In this document: positions 6,053-14,947 of the stretch, piece by piece | Position numbering within the stretch: position 1 is the first letter of the stretch | Layout of the letters: each line of letters opens with the position of its first letter | DNA from: an uncultured Erysipelotrichaceae bacterium | GTDB taxonomy: Bacteria > Bacillota_I > Bacilli_A > Erysipelotrichales > Erysipelotrichaceae | DNA length: 41,584 nucleotides | Direction: 5' to 3' | Assembly (NCBI GenBank): GCA_900315065.1 | Contig: OMXQ01000010.1 | Coordinates: forward strand, 1-41,584 | Made by a program: the position numbers and the translations under genes | The notes under the pieces: model-generated | What the model saw: only the letters and a program-made list of their open reading frames with translations | Told to the model about the DNA's origin: nothing | The model's database searches: none

Positions 6053-7144
6053 ATGTCAAAAGTATTTTTCACTTCCGAGTCCGTTACCAGCGGCCACCCG
6101 GACAAAGTCTGCGACCTGATCGCTGACTCCATTCTCGACGAAGCTATTCGTCAGGATCCTGAATCCCACATGGCAGTTGAAGCTACCATCAAGGATGATC
6201 TGATTCTCGTTTATGGTGAAGCCGGCACAAAGGCTGACATCGATTATGAAAAGATCGCTCTTAATGTCATGAAGGAAATCGGCTATGACGAAGAATATCA
6301 TGTCATCGTCAAGGTCAACAAGCAGTCTTCTGAAATCAACGGTGCAGTTGCCCATGATCAGATTTCTGCCGGCGACCAGGGTATCATGTTCGGCTACGCT
6401 GATGATGAAACCGATGATCTGATGCCTTTCGCTATCGACTGTGCTCACAAGCTGGCAAAGAAGCTGGAAGAAGTCAGAAGAGCTACACCATGCCTGAGAC
6501 CTGATGGAAAGACACAGGTTACTGCTGAATATGTAGACGGCAAGCTGACCAGGGTTGATACAATCGTCGTTTCCACCCAGCACACAGCTGATGTTACCCA
6601 GGATGAAATCAAAGACATCGTCATGAACAAGGTCATCAAGCCTGTAGTTGATCCAAAGCTCGTTGACGAAAATACAAAGTACCTGATCAACCCGTCCGGT
6701 TCCTTCGTACTCGGCGGCTCCTGGGGTGACTCCGGCACCACCGGCCGTAAGATCGTCGTTGACTCCTATGGCGGATACGCTCCAATCGGCGGCGGCTGCT
6801 TCTCTTCCAAGGACCCGACAAAGGTTGACAGATCTGCAGCTTACTATGCACGTTATGTCTGCCGCAACATTGTTGCTAACGGCCTGGCTCACAAGTGCCA
6901 GATCGAATTGTCCTATGCTATCGGTGAACCGAAGCCGATCTCTGTCTATGTACAGTCCTTCGGTACTTCCAAATACTCCGATGATGAACTGCAGGCAATT
7001 GTTCTGAAGAACTTCGACTTCTCAGTTGCCAACATCATTAAGGAACTGGATCTGAGAAGACCGATCTACAGACAGACAACCAACTATGGTCACTTCGGCA
7101 AGAAGGACCTGCCTTGGGAACAGTTCAAGAAGATCAATCTGTAA
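6053..7144 (+). CDS. metK: S-adenosylmethionine synthetase
   Basis: A 363-aa cytoplasmic enzyme making S-adenosylmethionine from methionine and ATP. Signatures seen: FTSESVTSGHPDKVCDLIAD (N-terminal ATP-binding His and Asp), GAVAHDQISAGDQGIMFGYA (signature 1), and GGGCFSSKDPTKVDRSAAY (P-loop-like signature 2, where GGGAFSGKDP is usual). It is about 30 residues shorter than the ~395-aa E. coli enzyme; the trimmed segments are loops and no core motif is lost. The start at 6053 follows a GAAAGGG site with about 10-nt spacing. The structured leader upstream suggests feedback control by its product. It ends at a strong terminator. Confidence 0.97.
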   Translation: MSKVFFTSESVTSGHPDKVCDLIADSILDEAIRQDPESHMAVEATIKDDLILVYGEAGTKADIDYEKIALNVMKEIGYDEEYHVIVKVNKQSSEINGAVAHDQISAGDQGIMFGYADDETDDLMPFAIDCAHKLAKKLEEVRRATPCLRPDGKTQVTAEYVDGKLTRVDTIVVSTQHTADVTQDEIKDIVMNKVIKPVVDPKLVDENTKYLINPSGSFVLGGSWGDSGTTGRKIVVDSYGGYAPIGGGCFSSKDPTKVDRSAAYYARYVCRNIVANGLAHKCQIELSYAIGEPKPISVYVQSFGTSKYSDDELQAIVLKNFDFSVANIIKELDLRRPIYRQTTNYGHFGKKDLPWEQFKKINL

Positions 7145-7154
7145 GGATCAGACA

Positions 7155-7184
7155 GGACGGCATGCTGTGATGCCGTCCTTTTTT
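7155..7184 (+). terminator. metK terminator
   Basis: GGACGGCAT and ATGCCGTCC form a perfect 9-bp stem with a short loop, followed by six T. Confidence 0.92.
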
Positions 7185-7215
7185 GTATCATCTTTGCGAA
7201 TAAGGAGGAATGCCT

Positions 7216-7638
7216 ATGTTTACGAAACTGATGTACATGATAATCGAAATCATCTATGAATGGCATACAAAGCTTATGCGCCTCAACGATACCAGAGCCA
7301 TTCCTTTCAATGACAAGCAGCTCCACTTTATCGTCATCGGCACCATCGGGATGATCATGATCTTTGTCCTCTATCCCCTTTTCAAATGGCTGGCAAAGCA
7401 TAACCACACTATGGTTGTCACCTGGTTCTATGTCTTTACGTGCATGATTGTTCTGACCTTTGCCATTGAAATCGGCCAGGGCTATTCCCATACCGGTAAT
7501 GTGGAGATGGCAGATGTCATTGCCGGACTTGCTGGTTTTATCTGCTTCTTTGCAGTCTTTTCGCTTGTACGCATGTTATATCATCTGATCTGCAGGATCA
7601 TCGCTCATATGAAAAATCCGGATCAGGAAATTCTGTAA
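7216..7638 (+). CDS. VanZ-like membrane protein
   Basis: A 140-aa membrane protein with three to four hydrophobic segments. The family pattern is visible: DKQLHFIVIGTIGMIMIF (the DKxxHF entry motif), then AIEIGQGY and MADVIAGLAGF near the C terminus (the E-x-x-Q and D-x-x-x-N/A-x-x-G motifs of VanZ-like proteins). VanZ confers low-level teicoplanin resistance in enterococci, but most stand-alone members have no known role. The start at 7216 is chosen because GGAGG stands 7 nt upstream; the ATG at 7210 nearly touches that site. It lies directly after the metK terminator, so it may depend on read-through. Confidence 0.7.
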   Translation: MFTKLMYMIIEIIYEWHTKLMRLNDTRAIPFNDKQLHFIVIGTIGMIMIFVLYPLFKWLAKHNHTMVVTWFYVFTCMIVLTFAIEIGQGYSHTGNVEMADVIAGLAGFICFFAVFSLVRMLYHLICRIIAHMKNPDQEIL

Positions 7639-7646
7639 TGAACTTT

Positions 7647-7671
7647 GCCGGAAATTATTCCGGCTTTTTTT
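7647..7671 (+). terminator. Terminator of the VanZ-like gene
   Basis: GCCGGAA-ATTA-TTCCGGC, a perfect 7-bp stem, followed by seven T. Confidence 0.92.
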
Positions 7672-7688
7672 ATTGGCTTGTTCAGGTC

Positions 7689-7694
7689 TATAAT
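7689..7694 (+). promoter_or_regulatory. Possible -10 box of the IIB-ROK gene
   Basis: TATAAT 22 nt before the start codon and 18 nt after the preceding terminator T-run; no recognisable -35 box, so only moderately supported. Confidence 0.4.
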
Positions 7695-7716
7695 ACAGAA
7701 AAAGGAGGACTTCTTT

Positions 7717-9108
7717 ATGGCCCCTGCTTTTGACTTTCATCAATGGATCCTTTCCAGGCAGAATGCTTCCTATATTATCGAAGAAATCAATGAACGCACG
7801 ATTCATCTGAAGACGGCTTATGCAACTGCTGAGATCAAAAGCTATCCGGAAAACACGTATGAATTTTCCATCCGTTCCAATAATGACGGTGCTGTTACTT
7901 TCTATCTCCATTTTGCTTTGACCAATGAAGATCACGCCGTGACTTTGTTCAATGAACTTGTTGCTTCCTTATTGAAACAGAAGGAAACGGCACCGACAAA
8001 GGTTCTTTTATGCTGTTCCTCCGGCATGACGACAAACTACTTTGCCTCAAAACTCAATGACAGTATGGAATTTCTCCATCACACATACGTATTCAAAGCG
8101 GTCTCTTTCAACAAAGTCTATGAACTCGGTTTCCAATATGACATCATCGTCATTGCCCCGCAGGTTGCTTATCTCTATGCCAAAATCCGCAATGTTCTCC
8201 AAGACAAGCTTGTACTGACGATGCCGGCCCATATCTTTGCGGCTTATGACGTTCCCGCAACGATCCGCTTTCTCGATGAGGCAAGAGCCCCTTTCTATCA
8301 CACACCGGAAGCAGAAACCCTCGGCAAGCCCCGCAATGCGGATATCCGCTTCAATATCCTGGCGGTAGGACTTCTGATTGATCTGCCGAAAACAACCCTG
8401 CTCTATCGGCTTTACAAGGAAGGACAGCCGGTAGAAACCGAGACAACCCTCCGGGAATCCACTTCCCTGCAGGATCTGATTGAGATTATGGACACCCAGA
8501 CAAAGCGGCACCCGGATATTGATATCATCTGTCTTTCCATTCCAGGCACTGTTTCAAGAGGCAGGCTCACCCAGCCTTTCTACGGGATCGAAGACTATGA
8601 CCTGCTGCAGAAGCTGCGTGAAAGATACCATAAGCGGATTATCATATGCAACAATTCCAATGCCATTGTCATGGCCCTGCATGCATATCAGACTTCCTAC
8701 CATTCCCTTGTCTATCATTCCCAGCCTACCGGTTCCCTGATTGCCGGGGAAGGCATTGTCATTCATGATCAGCTCGTAACCGGGAAAAACGGCATTGCCG
8801 GTGAAGTACAATATCTGACGCCGGTCATGTATTTCTCTGATCATCTGAAAGAAAAGATCTGGACGCCCGAAGGCATGGCTGAAATTATCGCCAGGGAACT
8901 CGTTTCCATGATTACCTCCATCGGCCCGGAAGCTGTCTTTATCCGCTGTGCCCTGACGCCGGATATGGACATGATCCGCAATTTCCTGACTAATTATCTG
9001 CCGGTTACCTATATTCCGGATCTGATCTATGTCCGCAATATTACTGAGTACTTATTAACTGGTGAATTGATGATGGTAATCCGTGAATTGCGGAATAATA
9101 ATCTTTAG
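7717..9108 (+). CDS. PTS lactose/cellobiose IIB-like domain fused to a degenerate ROK domain
   Basis: A 463-aa soluble protein in three parts. Residues 1-92 are an unrecognised alpha/beta domain. Residues ~94-190 match PTS lactose/cellobiose-type IIB: VLLCCSSGMTTNYFASKL holds the phosphorylatable Cys (99 or 100), followed by DIIVIAPQVAYLYAKI. Residues ~212-463 match the ROK sugar-kinase/repressor fold: ICLSIPGTVSRGRLTQPF and GEGIVIHDQLVTGKNGIAGE. The usual ROK kinase motif E/D-N-D-A-N-A reads CNNSNA here, so the catalytic Asp is Ser, and the Cys-rich zinc motif is missing. No HTH is present, so it is not a classical NagC/XylR repressor. I infer a sugar or phosphorylation sensor. No PTS IIA/IIC gene is adjacent. 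The start at 7717 follows AAAGGAGG. Confidence 0.75.
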   Translation: MAPAFDFHQWILSRQNASYIIEEINERTIHLKTAYATAEIKSYPENTYEFSIRSNNDGAVTFYLHFALTNEDHAVTLFNELVASLLKQKETAPTKVLLCCSSGMTTNYFASKLNDSMEFLHHTYVFKAVSFNKVYELGFQYDIIVIAPQVAYLYAKIRNVLQDKLVLTMPAHIFAAYDVPATIRFLDEARAPFYHTPEAETLGKPRNADIRFNILAVGLLIDLPKTTLLYRLYKEGQPVETETTLRESTSLQDLIEIMDTQTKRHPDIDIICLSIPGTVSRGRLTQPFYGIEDYDLLQKLRERYHKRIIICNNSNAIVMALHAYQTSYHSLVYHSQPTGSLIAGEGIVIHDQLVTGKNGIAGEVQYLTPVMYFSDHLKEKIWTPEGMAEIIARELVSMITSIGPEAVFIRCALTPDMDMIRNFLTNYLPVTYIPDLIYVRNITEYLLTGELMMVIRELRNNNL

Positions 9109-9114
9109 GAGAAT

Positions 9115-9144
9115 TTGACAAAAACTTTACAGAAATGCAATACT
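9115..9144 (+). promoter_or_regulatory. Promoter of the lipoprotein gene
   Basis: TTGACA (9115-9120), 18-nt spacer, AATACT (9139-9144), giving a leader of about 50 nt. Confidence 0.55.
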
Positions 9145-9198
9145 GATGACAGAGGAAGATGCTTCCGGATTGACAGAAAAAGAAAGGATGTGAAGCGT

Positions 9199-9831
9199 AT
9201 GAAACTCCGTCAATTTCTCCTTGCATCTGTAACAATTGCAATGCTTTGCGGCTGCAGCCCGGCTGCTTCTGCTCCTTCTCAGACAAGTCCTGAACCATCT
9301 GAAAAAGCAGAGGAAAAGGCATTTCTTCAATTTATAGATCTGACTTCACAAGAACACAAAGAAGCTTATTTTATAAACGGTGGACATATCGTTTACTTGT
9401 GGAACTTCTCCTGCAGTCCGTATGGTTCCTATGCAATCGACATGACGACTTATGACCATGGCAATCTCATAAAAAAGGAACACGTCGGCATGATGACTGC
9501 CAATGCACCGCAGAGTGCGGACGGGAAAATCTGTCTGACTTTTCCAAGTCCGTTTGAAGTCACCCTGATTGACGGAACCCTTGAGACCTTCGGCACCATG
9601 ACAATTCCGCTGCTGGAAAATATTGATAAGACAGATTACCTGTGGCTGGCAGATACAAATACCAACCTGCCGTCAGAAGCAGGCGATCAGGAAATCTATT
9701 TTGCCCAGATCGGCTTTGCACGCGAAAAAGGCAGTACTGTTCCTTACGAGTATTTCGGCAATGCTGCCGTAGATACTGATTGCGATTATATTTATGCTTT
9801 CTCCATTCAATTCAAAGACAAAAAATCATAG
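9199..9831 (+). CDS. Putative lipoprotein, 210 aa, function unknown
   Basis: A secreted, lipid-anchored protein. The N terminus has two basic residues, a hydrophobic core (FLLASVTIAML) and a lipobox L-C-G-C with the acylated Cys at about residue 19. A low-complexity Ser/Pro/Ala/Glu linker follows, then a beta-rich domain of about 165 residues with no motif I recognise. The start at 9199 is the ATG giving a proper signal peptide; AAAGGA precedes it by about 11 nt. An upstream in-frame extension would place charged residues before the signal peptide. It has its own promoter and is convergent with glgB. Confidence 0.7.
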   Translation: MKLRQFLLASVTIAMLCGCSPAASAPSQTSPEPSEKAEEKAFLQFIDLTSQEHKEAYFINGGHIVYLWNFSCSPYGSYAIDMTTYDHGNLIKKEHVGMMTANAPQSADGKICLTFPSPFEVTLIDGTLETFGTMTIPLLENIDKTDYLWLADTNTNLPSEAGDQEIYFAQIGFAREKGSTVPYEYFGNAAVDTDCDYIYAFSIQFKDKKS

Positions 9832-9841
9832 CGTTCCAAAT

Positions 9842-9880
9842 AAAAAGCAGGTTTCCCTTCTCAGGAAATCTGCTTTTTTT
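9842..9880. terminator. Bidirectional terminator between the lipoprotein gene and glgB
   Basis: AAAGCAG-G-TTTCC and GGAAA-T-CTGCTTT form a long stem with one internal mismatch and a CTTCTCA loop. T-runs on both strands serve the convergent genes. Confidence 0.85.
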
Positions 9881-9901
9881 CATTGATGCTGCATTCTGTA
9901 A

Positions 9902-11860
9902 TTATTTCTTATCTGCTTTGTCTTCTTTGACATAATCAAACTTGAAGACTGCACACCCGTAAGCAGGCAATGGATAAACAACTCTGTAAGGCTTGTTGTC
10001 ACACTCGCCCTTTTCTGCCTTGAACAGACGCTTCTTGCCGCTCTTTGTGGTTACTGTACCATCCTGGTCAAGGATCAATGTATACTTGCCGGCACATGGA
10101 GCACCAACCATATAATCATCTCTTGCCATTGGCGTCATATTAATGACGAACAACAGGGAATCCTTACCGGTATGGTCTTTACGGATGAAGGAGAAGATGG
10201 ACCTGTCCGCATCATCGGCATTGACCCATTCAAAGCCGTCCCAGGAAGAATCCAGTTCATACAAAGCAGGATACTTCAGATACATATGCATGACATCCTT
10301 CATGTAGTCCTGCAGATTCTTGTGCAGTGGATCGTCCAGTTCATTCCAGCTCAGCTGTACGCTTTCATCCCATTCATGTTCCTGACCGAAGTCCTGGCCC
10401 ATGAAGAGGAGCTTCTTGCCGGCATGTCCGTACATGAAGAGATAACCGCACTTGAGGTTCTTGAACTTGTCTTCCCAATAACCAGGCATCTTGTTGATCA
10501 TGGAACACTTCAGATGAACAACTTCATCATGACTTAAGACAAGGATGAACTTTTCACTGGTTGCATAGGACATGCCGAAGGTCATCTTGTTATGGACGCC
10601 CTTACGGAACAGCGGATCCTGCTTCATGTATTCCAGGAAGTCATTCATCCAGCCCATGTTCCACTTGTATGTAAAGCCAAGCCCGTCGTTTTCCGGTGCT
10701 TCTGTTACCTTCGGCCATGCAGTACTTTCTTCGGCAATCATCATGGAACCGTCTTTTCTGCCGCGGATGACAGAATTCAGATGCTTGAAGAATTCAATCG
10801 CATCCAGGTTGCCGTTGCCGCCGTACTTGTTCGGAATCCATTCACCGGCTTTGCGGCCGTAATCCAGATACAGCATAGAAGCAACTGCATCCACTCTCAA
10901 ACCATCGACATGATATTCATCCAGCCAGAAGAGAGCGTTGCCGATCAGGAAGTTCTTGACTTCGTTCTTGCCGAAGTTGAAGACCTTTGTGCCCCAGTCA
11001 GGATGCTCACCCATTCTTGGATCCGGATACTCATATACCGGTTCCCCGTCGAAATCAGCCAGGCCGTGGGCATCCTTCGGGAAATGAGCCGGAACCCAGT
11101 CCAGAATGACACCGATGTTATGGGCATGGAGATAATTGACCATGTACATGAAATCAATCGGTGAACCGTAACGGGAAGTCGGTGCATAATAGCCGGTTAC
11201 CTGATAGCCCCAGGAACCGTCAAACGGATGCTCGGCAATGCCCATGAGTTCGACATGGGTATAACCCATCTTATTGCAGTAAGAAGCCAATTCCTTTGCG
11301 GATTCACGATAATTCAGGAAACCGTCCGGGGTACCGTCATTCTTCTTGCGCCAGGATCCCAGATGAACTTCATAAATATTCATCGGCATTTTGAAGACAT
11401 CAGTTTCGCTTCTCTTCTTCATCCAGGCGGAATCATGCCATGTAAATGTCAGATCTGCAGTTTTGGAAGCTGTGCCTGGTCTGAATTCGGCTGAGAATGC
11501 ATACGGATCAGCTTTGTAAAGAATTGTGCCGTCCTGGGTTTCAATGGCATACTTGTACAATTCACCATACCCCATATCCGGGATAAAACCCTCAAAGATA
11601 CCGCTCTTTTCCAACGGCATCATATAGTTAGCCTTTACATCCCAGTTGTTTCTTTCACACACGATAGAAACGGCTTTTGCGTGCGGTGCCCAAACAGCAA
11701 AGTGCATGCCCTTCTTCCGTTTCAGAACTGCCTGGTGTGCTCCCATTTTCTGATAGATCTTGTAATCACGGCCGTTGCCGAAAAGATATCTGTCATATTC
11801 CGTCAGGAAAACAGGATCGAGCTTTGTTTCTGTATTATCAGCTTTCTTTTTCTGAGCCAT
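9902..11860 (-). CDS. glgB: 1,4-alpha-glucan branching enzyme, GH13
   Basis: A 652-aa enzyme that makes alpha-1,6 branches in glycogen. A CBM48-like N-terminal domain (residues ~45-130, FAVWAPHAKAVSIV) is followed by the GH13 barrel: ILDWVPAHFPKD (region I), DGLRVDAVASML with the nucleophile Asp near 324 (region II), MMIAEEST with the acid/base Glu near 377 (region III) and VLSHDEVVH (region IV), then a C-terminal beta domain. The length is normal for a short-form branching enzyme. GGGAGG precedes the start by 10 nt. No glgC, glgA or glgP is nearby, so it either works with genes elsewhere or acts on imported alpha-glucans. Confidence 0.95.
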   Translation of the reverse strand: MAQKKKADNTETKLDPVFLTEYDRYLFGNGRDYKIYQKMGAHQAVLKRKKGMHFAVWAPHAKAVSIVCERNNWDVKANYMMPLEKSGIFEGFIPDMGYGELYKYAIETQDGTILYKADPYAFSAEFRPGTASKTADLTFTWHDSAWMKKRSETDVFKMPMNIYEVHLGSWRKKNDGTPDGFLNYRESAKELASYCNKMGYTHVELMGIAEHPFDGSWGYQVTGYYAPTSRYGSPIDFMYMVNYLHAHNIGVILDWVPAHFPKDAHGLADFDGEPVYEYPDPRMGEHPDWGTKVFNFGKNEVKNFLIGNALFWLDEYHVDGLRVDAVASMLYLDYGRKAGEWIPNKYGGNGNLDAIEFFKHLNSVIRGRKDGSMMIAEESTAWPKVTEAPENDGLGFTYKWNMGWMNDFLEYMKQDPLFRKGVHNKMTFGMSYATSEKFILVLSHDEVVHLKCSMINKMPGYWEDKFKNLKCGYLFMYGHAGKKLLFMGQDFGQEHEWDESVQLSWNELDDPLHKNLQDYMKDVMHMYLKYPALYELDSSWDGFEWVNADDADRSIFSFIRKDHTGKDSLLFVINMTPMARDDYMVGAPCAGKYTLILDQDGTVTTKSGKKRLFKAEKGECDNKPYRVVYPLPAYGCAVFKFDYVKEDKADKK

Positions 11861-11923
11861 ATTATGGTAACCTCCCTCAAAAGATACAACGATATTTCTA
11901 GATTAAATATACTACAGAAAACA

Positions 11924-11955
11924 GAAAAACAGAAATGACTTATGTTCATTTCTGT
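11924..11955 (-). terminator. Second tandem hairpin downstream of ileS
   Basis: On the minus strand ACAGAAATGA and TCATTTCTGT form a perfect 10-bp stem (7-nt loop) followed by TTTTTCTGTTTT. It lies between ileS and glgB and could be a backup terminator or a leader element of glgB. Confidence 0.65.
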
Positions 11956-11965
11956 CTGAAAACAA

Positions 11966-12003
11966 GAGAAAAAGGAACTCTTCTGCAAGTGAAGAATTCC
12001 TTT
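11966..12003 (-). terminator. ileS terminator
   Basis: AAAGGAATTCTTC and GAAGAGTTCCTTT form a 13-bp stem with one wobble pair around ACTTGCA, followed by a T-run. Confidence 0.88.
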
Positions 12004-12010
12004 CATATCA

Positions 12011-14725
12011 TTATTCAGCTAAAGCAGCTGCGCATCTTGGACACAAGCCGTCTGCGTTGGCTTCCGTCGTATAGTTCCAGCATCTCGGGCACTTGGTACC
12101 GGCTGCCTTGACAACCTTGACGCTGCGCTCTGCACCTGTCTTTACAACTGCCTTGGAAACAATCAGCCACTGAGCAGCAGCACCCTTCAGGCCCTTTTCA
12201 AGAAGCTCTGCTTCTTCTGCAGGACAAGTCAGATCAACTTCTGCTTCCTGAGCAGTGCCGATTTCCCTGGCAGCTCTGCTGTCTTCAAGAGCCTTCAGAA
12301 CATCTGTTCTGACATCCAGCAAGGTATTGAACTCAGCCTTCAGTTCTTCCGCATTAGCATATTCAGCAACCTCCGGGAATTCGGTGTAATGAACAGATTC
12401 AGCTTCGTCATCATTGAAGTGCATCCACACTTCTTCTGCAGTATAGACAAGGAATGGAGCCCACAATCTTACCAGGGCATCTGTACACTGCCAATAAACA
12501 GACTGTACCTGACGGCGGCGCATAGAATCAAGCTTTTCACAATAGAGGATATCCTTTGTGAAGTCACAATAGTAGGAAGACAATTCATTGACCATGAAGT
12601 TAGTCAATACCTTGGAAGCATCGACATAGTCATATTTGAGAACATCTTCTCTGACAGCCTTGACGACATCATTCAGCTTGACCAGGATATACTGATCAAC
12701 CGGCTCCAGAGCTTCATATGCAACCATGTCCTTCTTCGGATCAAAGTCAGATGGATTGACGTTGCCGAGCAGGAAACGGAAAGTATTTCTGATCTTTCTG
12801 TACTGGTCGGAAACCTGTTTGATGTTGCTTGGACCCAGTTTCAGATCTTCTTTGAAGTCAGAAGTCATTGCCCAGAGTCTGAAGACATCAGCACCGTTCT
12901 TATTGATGATATCCATCGGGTTGACAACGTTGCCGACAGACTTGGACATCTTTTCACCCTTGGAGTCAACGACATAACCATGGGAAAGAACTTCCTTGTA
13001 TGGAGCCGTGCCGTTAACAGCAGTAGAAATGATCAGAGAGGAGTTGAACCAGCCTCTGTACTGGTCAGAACCTTCAAAGTAAATATCACAAGGATAATCA
13101 TAGCCTCTTGCGACAAGTTCATTCCAGGAAGAACCGGAATCAAACCAGACATCCATGATGTCCTTTTCCTTGGTGAAGACACCGTTCGGGCTCTTCGGAT
13201 TTGTATAACCTTCCGGCAGCAGATCCCTGGCTTCTCTTTCAAACCAGACATTGGATCCGTACTTGCCGAATAATTCAGCGACATGGTTGAAGACTTCTTC
13301 TTCCATGATCGGAGAACCATCTTCACAATAGAAGATCGGGATCGGTACACCCCACAGACGCTGTCTGGAAATACACCAGTCGCCGCGGTCAGCGATCATG
13401 TTATGCATTCTCTTCTGGCCGAAGAAATTGTGCCATACGACCTTGTTGTCGATTTCATCGAGCAGCTGCGGCTTCAAAGCTTCAATGGAGCAGAACCACT
13501 GCTTGACGGCACGGAAGATTACCTTCTTCTTCAGACGATCATCATGCGGATAGGAGTGGACGATGTTCTCAACTGCTAACAGAATTCCCTTTTCATTCAT
13601 ATCATGAATGACAGCCTTGGAGCAGTCTTCGAAGAACATGCCCTGGTACTTGCCGGCATTTTCATTCATGTTGCCCTGGTAGTCAACTGTGTTGATCGGC
13701 GCAATGCCGTATTTCATGCAGACGTTGAAGTCGTCAAGACCATGACCGCCGGCAGTATGTACGACGCCGGTGCCGTCTTCATCAGTAACATGATTGCCTA
13801 ACAAAGTCGGGCATTCCTTGTCAAATACAGCATGGTGATATGTGATGCCTTCCAGTTCTCTGCCCTTGAAAGTACGCAGAACACCCTGGTTTTCCAGATG
13901 GAACTTGGCCAGCAGGGTATCGACGAACTTGGCTAAGACAATCAGCTTGCCCTTTTCAGTCTGTACTTCCGCATAGTCGAGATTATCATTCAGACACACA
14001 GCTTCGTTGGAAGGAATGGTCCATGGCGTTGTGGTCCAGATTACATAATAGTCACTGTCATCGAGAACGCCCTTGCCGTCAGCGATCTGGAAAGCCAGAT
14101 AGATGGTGGCATCCTTGACGTCTTTATAAACGATTTCGGAATCAGCGACAGCTGTTTCATTGAATGGAGACCAGTAAACCGGCTTGAGACCCTGGAAGAT
14201 CATGCCCTTCATGGCCATCTTGCCGAAGGTTCTGACCTGTCTTTCTTCGAATTCCTTCTTCAAAGTGATGTAAGGATGATCATAGTCAGCGATTTCACCC
14301 AGTCTCTTTTCAGTTGCCATCTGCTGGGCAATCTGGGTATGAACGAATTCATCGCACTTCTTGCGGAATTCAGCTGCACTCAGCTTCTTGCGATCAACGC
14401 CAAGCTTCTGAATTGCATTTTCAGTCGGCAGGCCGTGGGTATCCCAGCCCGGGAAGAACGGTGTGTAGTAGCCGCTCATTGCGTGTGATCTGACAATGAA
14501 GTCCTTGATAGAACGATTCATGGCAGTGCCGGCATGAAGATTGCCGTTGGCATACGGAGGACCATCATGCAGAATGAATGCCTTCTGTCCCTCGTGATGC
14601 TTCAGAAGATTCTGATAGTAGTTGTTGTCCTCCCACTGCTTCAGGATGCCTGGTTCTTTCTTAGCCAGATTGCCTCTCATCTCGAAGTCAGTATTCGGCA
14701 TGTGCAAAGTCTCTTTGTAGTCCAT
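12011..14725 (-). CDS. ileS: Isoleucyl-tRNA synthetase
   Basis: A 904-aa class I synthetase charging tRNA-Ile. Signatures seen: PYANGNLHAG (HIGH motif) near residue 57, an editing domain in the middle (WTTTPWTIPSNEA, GTGVVHTAGGHGLDD), GEKMSKSVGN (KMSKS), the anticodon-binding helical domain, and a C-terminal zinc finger with two Cys-X-X-Cys pairs (KCPRCWNY and LCPRCAAAL). The presence of the zinc finger and the length fit the ordinary bacterial type. It is the last gene of the division cluster, controlled by its own T-box leader; AAAGAGGAG precedes the start. Confidence 0.97.
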   Translation of the reverse strand: MDYKETLHMPNTDFEMRGNLAKKEPGILKQWEDNNYYQNLLKHHEGQKAFILHDGPPYANGNLHAGTAMNRSIKDFIVRSHAMSGYYTPFFPGWDTHGLPTENAIQKLGVDRKKLSAAEFRKKCDEFVHTQIAQQMATEKRLGEIADYDHPYITLKKEFEERQVRTFGKMAMKGMIFQGLKPVYWSPFNETAVADSEIVYKDVKDATIYLAFQIADGKGVLDDSDYYVIWTTTPWTIPSNEAVCLNDNLDYAEVQTEKGKLIVLAKFVDTLLAKFHLENQGVLRTFKGRELEGITYHHAVFDKECPTLLGNHVTDEDGTGVVHTAGGHGLDDFNVCMKYGIAPINTVDYQGNMNENAGKYQGMFFEDCSKAVIHDMNEKGILLAVENIVHSYPHDDRLKKKVIFRAVKQWFCSIEALKPQLLDEIDNKVVWHNFFGQKRMHNMIADRGDWCISRQRLWGVPIPIFYCEDGSPIMEEEVFNHVAELFGKYGSNVWFEREARDLLPEGYTNPKSPNGVFTKEKDIMDVWFDSGSSWNELVARGYDYPCDIYFEGSDQYRGWFNSSLIISTAVNGTAPYKEVLSHGYVVDSKGEKMSKSVGNVVNPMDIINKNGADVFRLWAMTSDFKEDLKLGPSNIKQVSDQYRKIRNTFRFLLGNVNPSDFDPKKDMVAYEALEPVDQYILVKLNDVVKAVREDVLKYDYVDASKVLTNFMVNELSSYYCDFTKDILYCEKLDSMRRRQVQSVYWQCTDALVRLWAPFLVYTAEEVWMHFNDDEAESVHYTEFPEVAEYANAEELKAEFNTLLDVRTDVLKALEDSRAAREIGTAQEAEVDLTCPAEEAELLEKGLKGAAAQWLIVSKAVVKTGAERSVKVVKAAGTKCPRCWNYTTEANADGLCPRCAAALAE

Positions 14726-14751
14726 TTTTTCTCCTCTTTCCCATGCAAAAT

Positions 14752-14940
14752 AAAAAGCGTCCCTGATCTAAGGACGCTGTTGACGCGGTACCACCTTAGT
14801 TTATGCATGGAATGCATGCATACCCTTGTTCTGTCTGATAACGCCAGACACGCGATTGCTCAAAAAGTGATGTCTTCCTGAAATTCCAGTCCTGCTTTCA
14901 CCACCCGCAGGCTCTCTTTGCTTTCTTTCCAGCAAGCACG
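14752..14940 (-). promoter_or_regulatory. T-box leader of ileS (Ile specifier)
   Basis: On the minus strand the T-box sequence AAGGTGGTACCGCG (14797-14784) precedes an intrinsic terminator AGCGTCC/GGACGCT with a T-run (14778-14752). Upstream, Stem I carries AAAGAGAGCC and GGTGGTGAAAGCAGG (terminal AG-bulge and loop) and a specifier ATC at 14871-14869, an isoleucine codon. Uncharged tRNA-Ile would favour the antiterminator and raise ileS expression. The element begins about 8 nt after the divIVA stop. Confidence 0.93.
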
Positions 14941-14947
14941 TCTTTTC

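Noticed and set aside
6056-6892. Long open frame antisense to metK
   Set aside because: It is a shadow of the strongly biased metK codons, with no ribosome-binding site and no recognisable product.
12389-13273. 294-codon plus-strand frame inside ileS
   Set aside because: Antisense shadow of ileS without a ribosome-binding site or known domain.
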